A stretch of DNA of 44,961 bases, taken from assembly GCF_011881725.1 (NCBI RefSeq), contig NZ_JAATUR010000039.1, positions 1-44,961 of the forward strand, read 5' to 3'. Position 1 is the stretch's first letter, and every line of letters begins with the position of its first letter. Shown here in pieces: positions 43,258 through 44,961 of the stretch. This DNA comes from Escherichia coli (GTDB lineage Bacteria; Pseudomonadota; Gammaproteobacteria; Enterobacterales; Enterobacteriaceae). The notes under the pieces are model-generated. The model saw only the letters and a program-made list of their open reading frames with translations, had not been told where the DNA came from and did no database searches. The position numbers were made by a program, and so were the translations under genes.

Positions 43258-43279
43258 CCGGGTGGCGCAGGTCACCCGG
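43258..43279 (+). terminator. Stem-loop after fdhE
   Basis: CCGGGTG-GCGCAGGT-CACCCGG followed by ATTAC; no strong T run. It is the likely end structure of the fdo operon. Confidence 0.6.
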
Positions 43280-43359
43280 ATTACAGTTCATAGGGTGCTT
43301 GTATTAATTCCAGAATAAGGGTTTCTGGTTTTTTATATTCAAGAATATAAAATTTTTTG

Positions 43360-43545
43360 TCATTCCTTATGATCCTTACACCTGCCACCCTTTGCTTTAC
43401 GCACCGGAAATTGCTGCCGATCCAGATATTGCTCTACCGCTTCGCGTAAAATTGCAGATCGTGAAACCTTACGCCAGCCCCTGAGCTTGTTCAGCCGTTT
43501 AATTGCATCGTCTGATAAATGAAGAAAAACCGTATTCATCGCCAT
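43360..43545 (-). CDS. yiiE: YiiE-like ribbon-helix-helix (CopG type) regulator
   Basis: A small protein, 61 residues from the ATG at 43545 (MAMNTVFLHLSDDAIKRL), where AAGG lies 8-9 bases upstream; the earlier in-frame ATG at 43572 lacks a ribosome-binding site. The beta-strand TVFLHLS and helices AIKRLNKLRG and SRSAILREAVEQYL form a ribbon-helix-helix fold. The C-terminal tail (RKAKGGRCKDHKE) is about eleven residues shorter than the K-12 YiiE I remember. In K-12 yiiE is not immediately beside fdhE; yiiF is. Targets unknown. Confidence 0.8.
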   Translation of the reverse strand: MAMNTVFLHLSDDAIKRLNKLRGWRKVSRSAILREAVEQYLDRQQFPVRKAKGGRCKDHKE

Positions 43546-43572
43546 TGCCAATACCTTACATATATTACTCAT

Positions 43573-43885
43573 TAATGTATGTGCGAAAATTACGCCGGAA
43601 AATTAATTAACGAAAGCGGATTTTTGCATGTCGTTTTGTTTTTGCGAGGCGTTTTCCATAAATAATAAGAGCGTTGCAATTGTTTCATTTGTTACTCAAA
43701 AATGGTTTAGTTATCGCCCAAGATGAGTTATGGGTGCTATGAATATATTATATTGAGGGATATTTGTTTTTTGATTGGATCTTTATTTGCATAATCTGAA
43801 TGGTGTACCCGAAAAAAGTCAGCATCCTAACAGCACCAGGATTTAAGGTGAAATTAATCATCCATCACAGACCGGTCAGTACTGC
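43573..43885. other. AT-rich stretch with no gene seen
   Basis: Upstream of the YiiE-like gene. The sequence is AT-rich. A 64-codon plus-strand frame from 43800 has no ribosome-binding site or family likeness and is not called. Confidence 0.5.
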
Positions 43886-44065
43886 CACCAACCGATCTTT
43901 ACTTGCTCATCGTTATAATTTTGTGGGTAACAGTTCGGGAAACAGGGAATTCCTTCCGGAATACCCCTGGCATCATCCGATAGCATTGACGTAAATCATC
44001 GGCGCGACGGTGAGTTTTTTTAATCGCATCATAGGGTGGCAACGGTCAGCATGATTACGGGTCAT
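43880..44065 (-). pseudogene. Broken small gene of unknown family
   Basis: The minus strand starts well: AGGAG 7 bases before the ATG at 44065, MTRNHADRCHP. Continuity then needs frame shifts. After CHP a second frame reads YDAIKKTHRRADDLRQCYRMMPG, and a third reads GIPEGIPCFPNCYPQNYNDE to a stop after WWQY near 43880. Two single-base losses explain this, giving an ancestor of about 63 residues with a Cys-rich tail. I do not recognise it. In the present sequence only about 30 residues are translated. Confidence 0.45.
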
Positions 44066-44070
44066 AACAA

Positions 44071-44112
44071 AACTCCTGCACAGGCGGCCACTATGCCGCT
44101 TTCACAGGAGTT
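44071..44112 (-). promoter_or_regulatory. Hairpin enclosing the ribosome-binding site of the broken gene
   Basis: Arms AACTCCTG (44112-44105 read on minus) and CAGGAGTT (44078-44071) pair perfectly, with an inner GCGGC/GCCGC stem. The 3' arm contains the AGGAG of the following start codon, so the hairpin would cover the site. Confidence 0.6.
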
Positions 44113-44150
44113 CTGAATGCTGGTGCTTTCTCTATGGTATAATCATGCCT

Positions 44151-44441
44151 CTAACGGTTAAGTGCTTGCAGCACATGTTGCGGATCATTGGCAATCGCTC
44201 GCAGCAAAGCCTTTGCAGGCCCGGTCGGTGAACGTCGCCCCTGCTCCCAGTTACGCAACGTGTCTACGCTTACAGAAATAAGATCGGCAAATTTAGATTG
44301 TGACAACCCTGAAGCACGGCGTATTTCTTTGATTTTCATAGCATCAACTTCAAAAGTCCGCGAAGGCTGTCGCGTTCCTTCAATAATTTCATTCATCTGG
44401 GCCATGCTGTGAGTCAACCGCTCAAAAAGTGCCTTATCCAT
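44151..44441 (-). CDS. HigA-type antitoxin (Xre family)
   Basis: A 96-residue protein with a helix-turn-helix at about residues 35-65: IKEIRRASGLSQSKFADLISVSVDTLRNWEQGRRSPTGPA (start). This is the HigA-2/MqsA-like Xre domain with the WEQGRR-PTGPA signature. It starts at the base following the toxin stop codon (AGGTGG upstream overlaps the toxin). It should neutralise the toxin and repress the operon. Confidence 0.85.
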   Translation of the reverse strand: MDKALFERLTHSMAQMNEIIEGTRQPSRTFEVDAMKIKEIRRASGLSQSKFADLISVSVDTLRNWEQGRRSPTGPAKALLRAIANDPQHVLQALNR

Positions 44442-44753
44442 TTACCACCTCGTATTTAACAACCGGAGCATTGCTTTTTCCTGGGGAGACAGATCATCTT
44501 TAATACCCTTACGATAAATAAGCAGTAATCTGATCTCATAATGTTTAACCTGATGAAAGTAAATAACCCTGACACCAGCACGTTTCCCCTTTCCTCCTGA
44601 CACCCATCGAACCTTTCTTAACCCACCAGTTTCAGGTATTACCTCACCATAGTCAGGATTCAAGGCCAGGAAAAACTGAAAACGACTGAATTCATCGTCA
44701 TTCAGCAGTTTTTGAACATCTTCAGTAAAAATTTCCGTTTCGATGAAGAGCAT
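44442..44753 (-). CDS. HigB/RelE-type mRNA interferase toxin
   Basis: A 103-residue RelE-superfamily protein. GGLRKVRW, GGKGKRAGVRVIYFHQ and the RLLLIYRKGIKDDLSPQEK tail match the HigB-2 pattern. Toxin-first gene order is typical of HigBA. The start has no Shine-Dalgarno; a TATAAT sits 2 bases before the ATG. Basic residues should bind ribosome-associated mRNA. It is expected to cleave mRNA when the antitoxin is degraded. Confidence 0.83.
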   Translation of the reverse strand: MLFIETEIFTEDVQKLLNDDEFSRFQFFLALNPDYGEVIPETGGLRKVRWVSGGKGKRAGVRVIYFHQVKHYEIRLLLIYRKGIKDDLSPQEKAMLRLLNTRW

Positions 44754-44754
44754 A

Positions 44755-44806
44755 ATTATACGCCATTGGCTTAGAGTAACAATCCTTTTTATACGTCATT
44801 GACGTA
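44755..44806 (-). promoter_or_regulatory. Operator and promoter of the HigBA-like operon
   Basis: A 15-bp perfect palindrome TACGTCA-T-TGACGTA (44792-44806) lies 38 bp upstream of the toxin ATG and is the best operator candidate. On the minus strand TTGTTA (44783-44778) and TATAAT (44761-44756) are spaced by 16 bp as -35 and -10. Confidence 0.55.
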
Positions 44807-44961
44807 CCCTTGAAACCACTAGCTTACTGATAGTGCTCCAGCAAAACCACGTCTCTGCCGGGTTTGTTTTTACATTTGCGAGTTGCTTTCCAGATTTTTC
44901 ACACCCGTAAATTTCCCTGTTTCCATCCAGCAAAAACAGGCGTATAAAACTGTACATTCAT

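Noticed and set aside
43800..43994. A 64-codon plus-strand frame in the tail region
   Set aside because: No ribosome-binding site and overlaps the better-supported broken gene on the other strand.
44137..44152. Inverted GTATAATNATGC motifs at both edges of the toxin-antitoxin pair as mobile-element ends
   Set aside because: The match is short and centred on a -10 promoter hexamer, and no target-site duplication is visible.

Overview
The window is chromosomal DNA from an Escherichia-type enterobacterium. Nearly every backbone protein reads almost residue for residue like its E. coli K-12 counterpart as I remember it, and gene order follows the metJ-side to fdhE-side segment of that map: yiiX, rpmE, priA, cytR, ftsN, hslVU, menA, rraA, zapB, glpFKX, fpr, uspD, yiiS, yiiR, yiiQ, tpiA, cdh, sbp, pfkA, fieF, cpxP/cpxRA, yiiM, kdgT, sodA, fdhD, fdoGHI, fdhE. 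REP/BIME elements typical of Escherichia lie in many gaps. The assignment rests on recall of sequences, not on a search.

Layout. (1) 1-7.5 kb: yiiX, then a pgt cluster that K-12 lacks at this place: the phosphoglycerate transporter pgtP, divergent from the regulatory operon pgtC-pgtB-pgtA (periplasmic modulator, sensor kinase, response regulator). An AT-rich 850-bp intergenic region separates the two arms. (2) 7.5-16 kb: ribosome, replication restart, nucleoside regulation, cell division, heat-shock protease, menaquinone and RNase E control genes. The hslVU sigma-32 promoter and 5'-UTR hairpin are recognisable. (3) 16.2-17.1 kb: a small membrane protein gene of unknown function and a BIME inserted between rraA and zapB. 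(4) 17.8-30 kb: glycerol uptake and phosphorylation, gluconeogenic FBPase, flavodoxin reductase, glycolysis genes, sulfate binding and metal efflux. (5) 29.4-32.3 kb: the Cpx envelope-stress system with the CpxQ sRNA at the end of cpxP and a perfect CpxR box. (6) 32.3-35.1 kb: yiiM, a DapA/NanA-family aldolase gene and kdgT. The last two face each other and both carry KdgR-like operators. (7) 35.3-43.2 kb: sodA, a wreck of the rhamnose regulators, fdhD and the formate dehydrogenase-O operon with an in-frame selenocysteine UGA. (8) 43.3-44.8 kb: accessory tail with a YiiE-like ribbon-helix-helix protein, a broken small gene behind a hairpin that covers its ribosome-binding site, and a HigBA-type toxin-antitoxin pair.

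The most informative observation is between sodA and fdhD. In K-12 this space holds rhaT, rhaSR, rhaBAD, rhaM, the frv genes and yiiG. Here about 300 bp remain, on the minus strand, reading as a piece of RhaS with two nonsense codons and a frameshift, fused at a Phe-Ala to the N-terminal part of RhaR. The rhamnose and frv loci have therefore been lost by deletion followed by decay. This predicts no L-rhamnose use from this locus and would suit a rhamnose-negative lineage such as E. albertii, although the species is not proven from the window. I saw no tRNA, rRNA, CRISPR array, complete insertion sequence or prophage. I found no clearly new defence or mobile system; the best candidates for undescribed biology are the KdgR-linked aldolase, the pgt leader region, the orphan membrane gene and the tail region.
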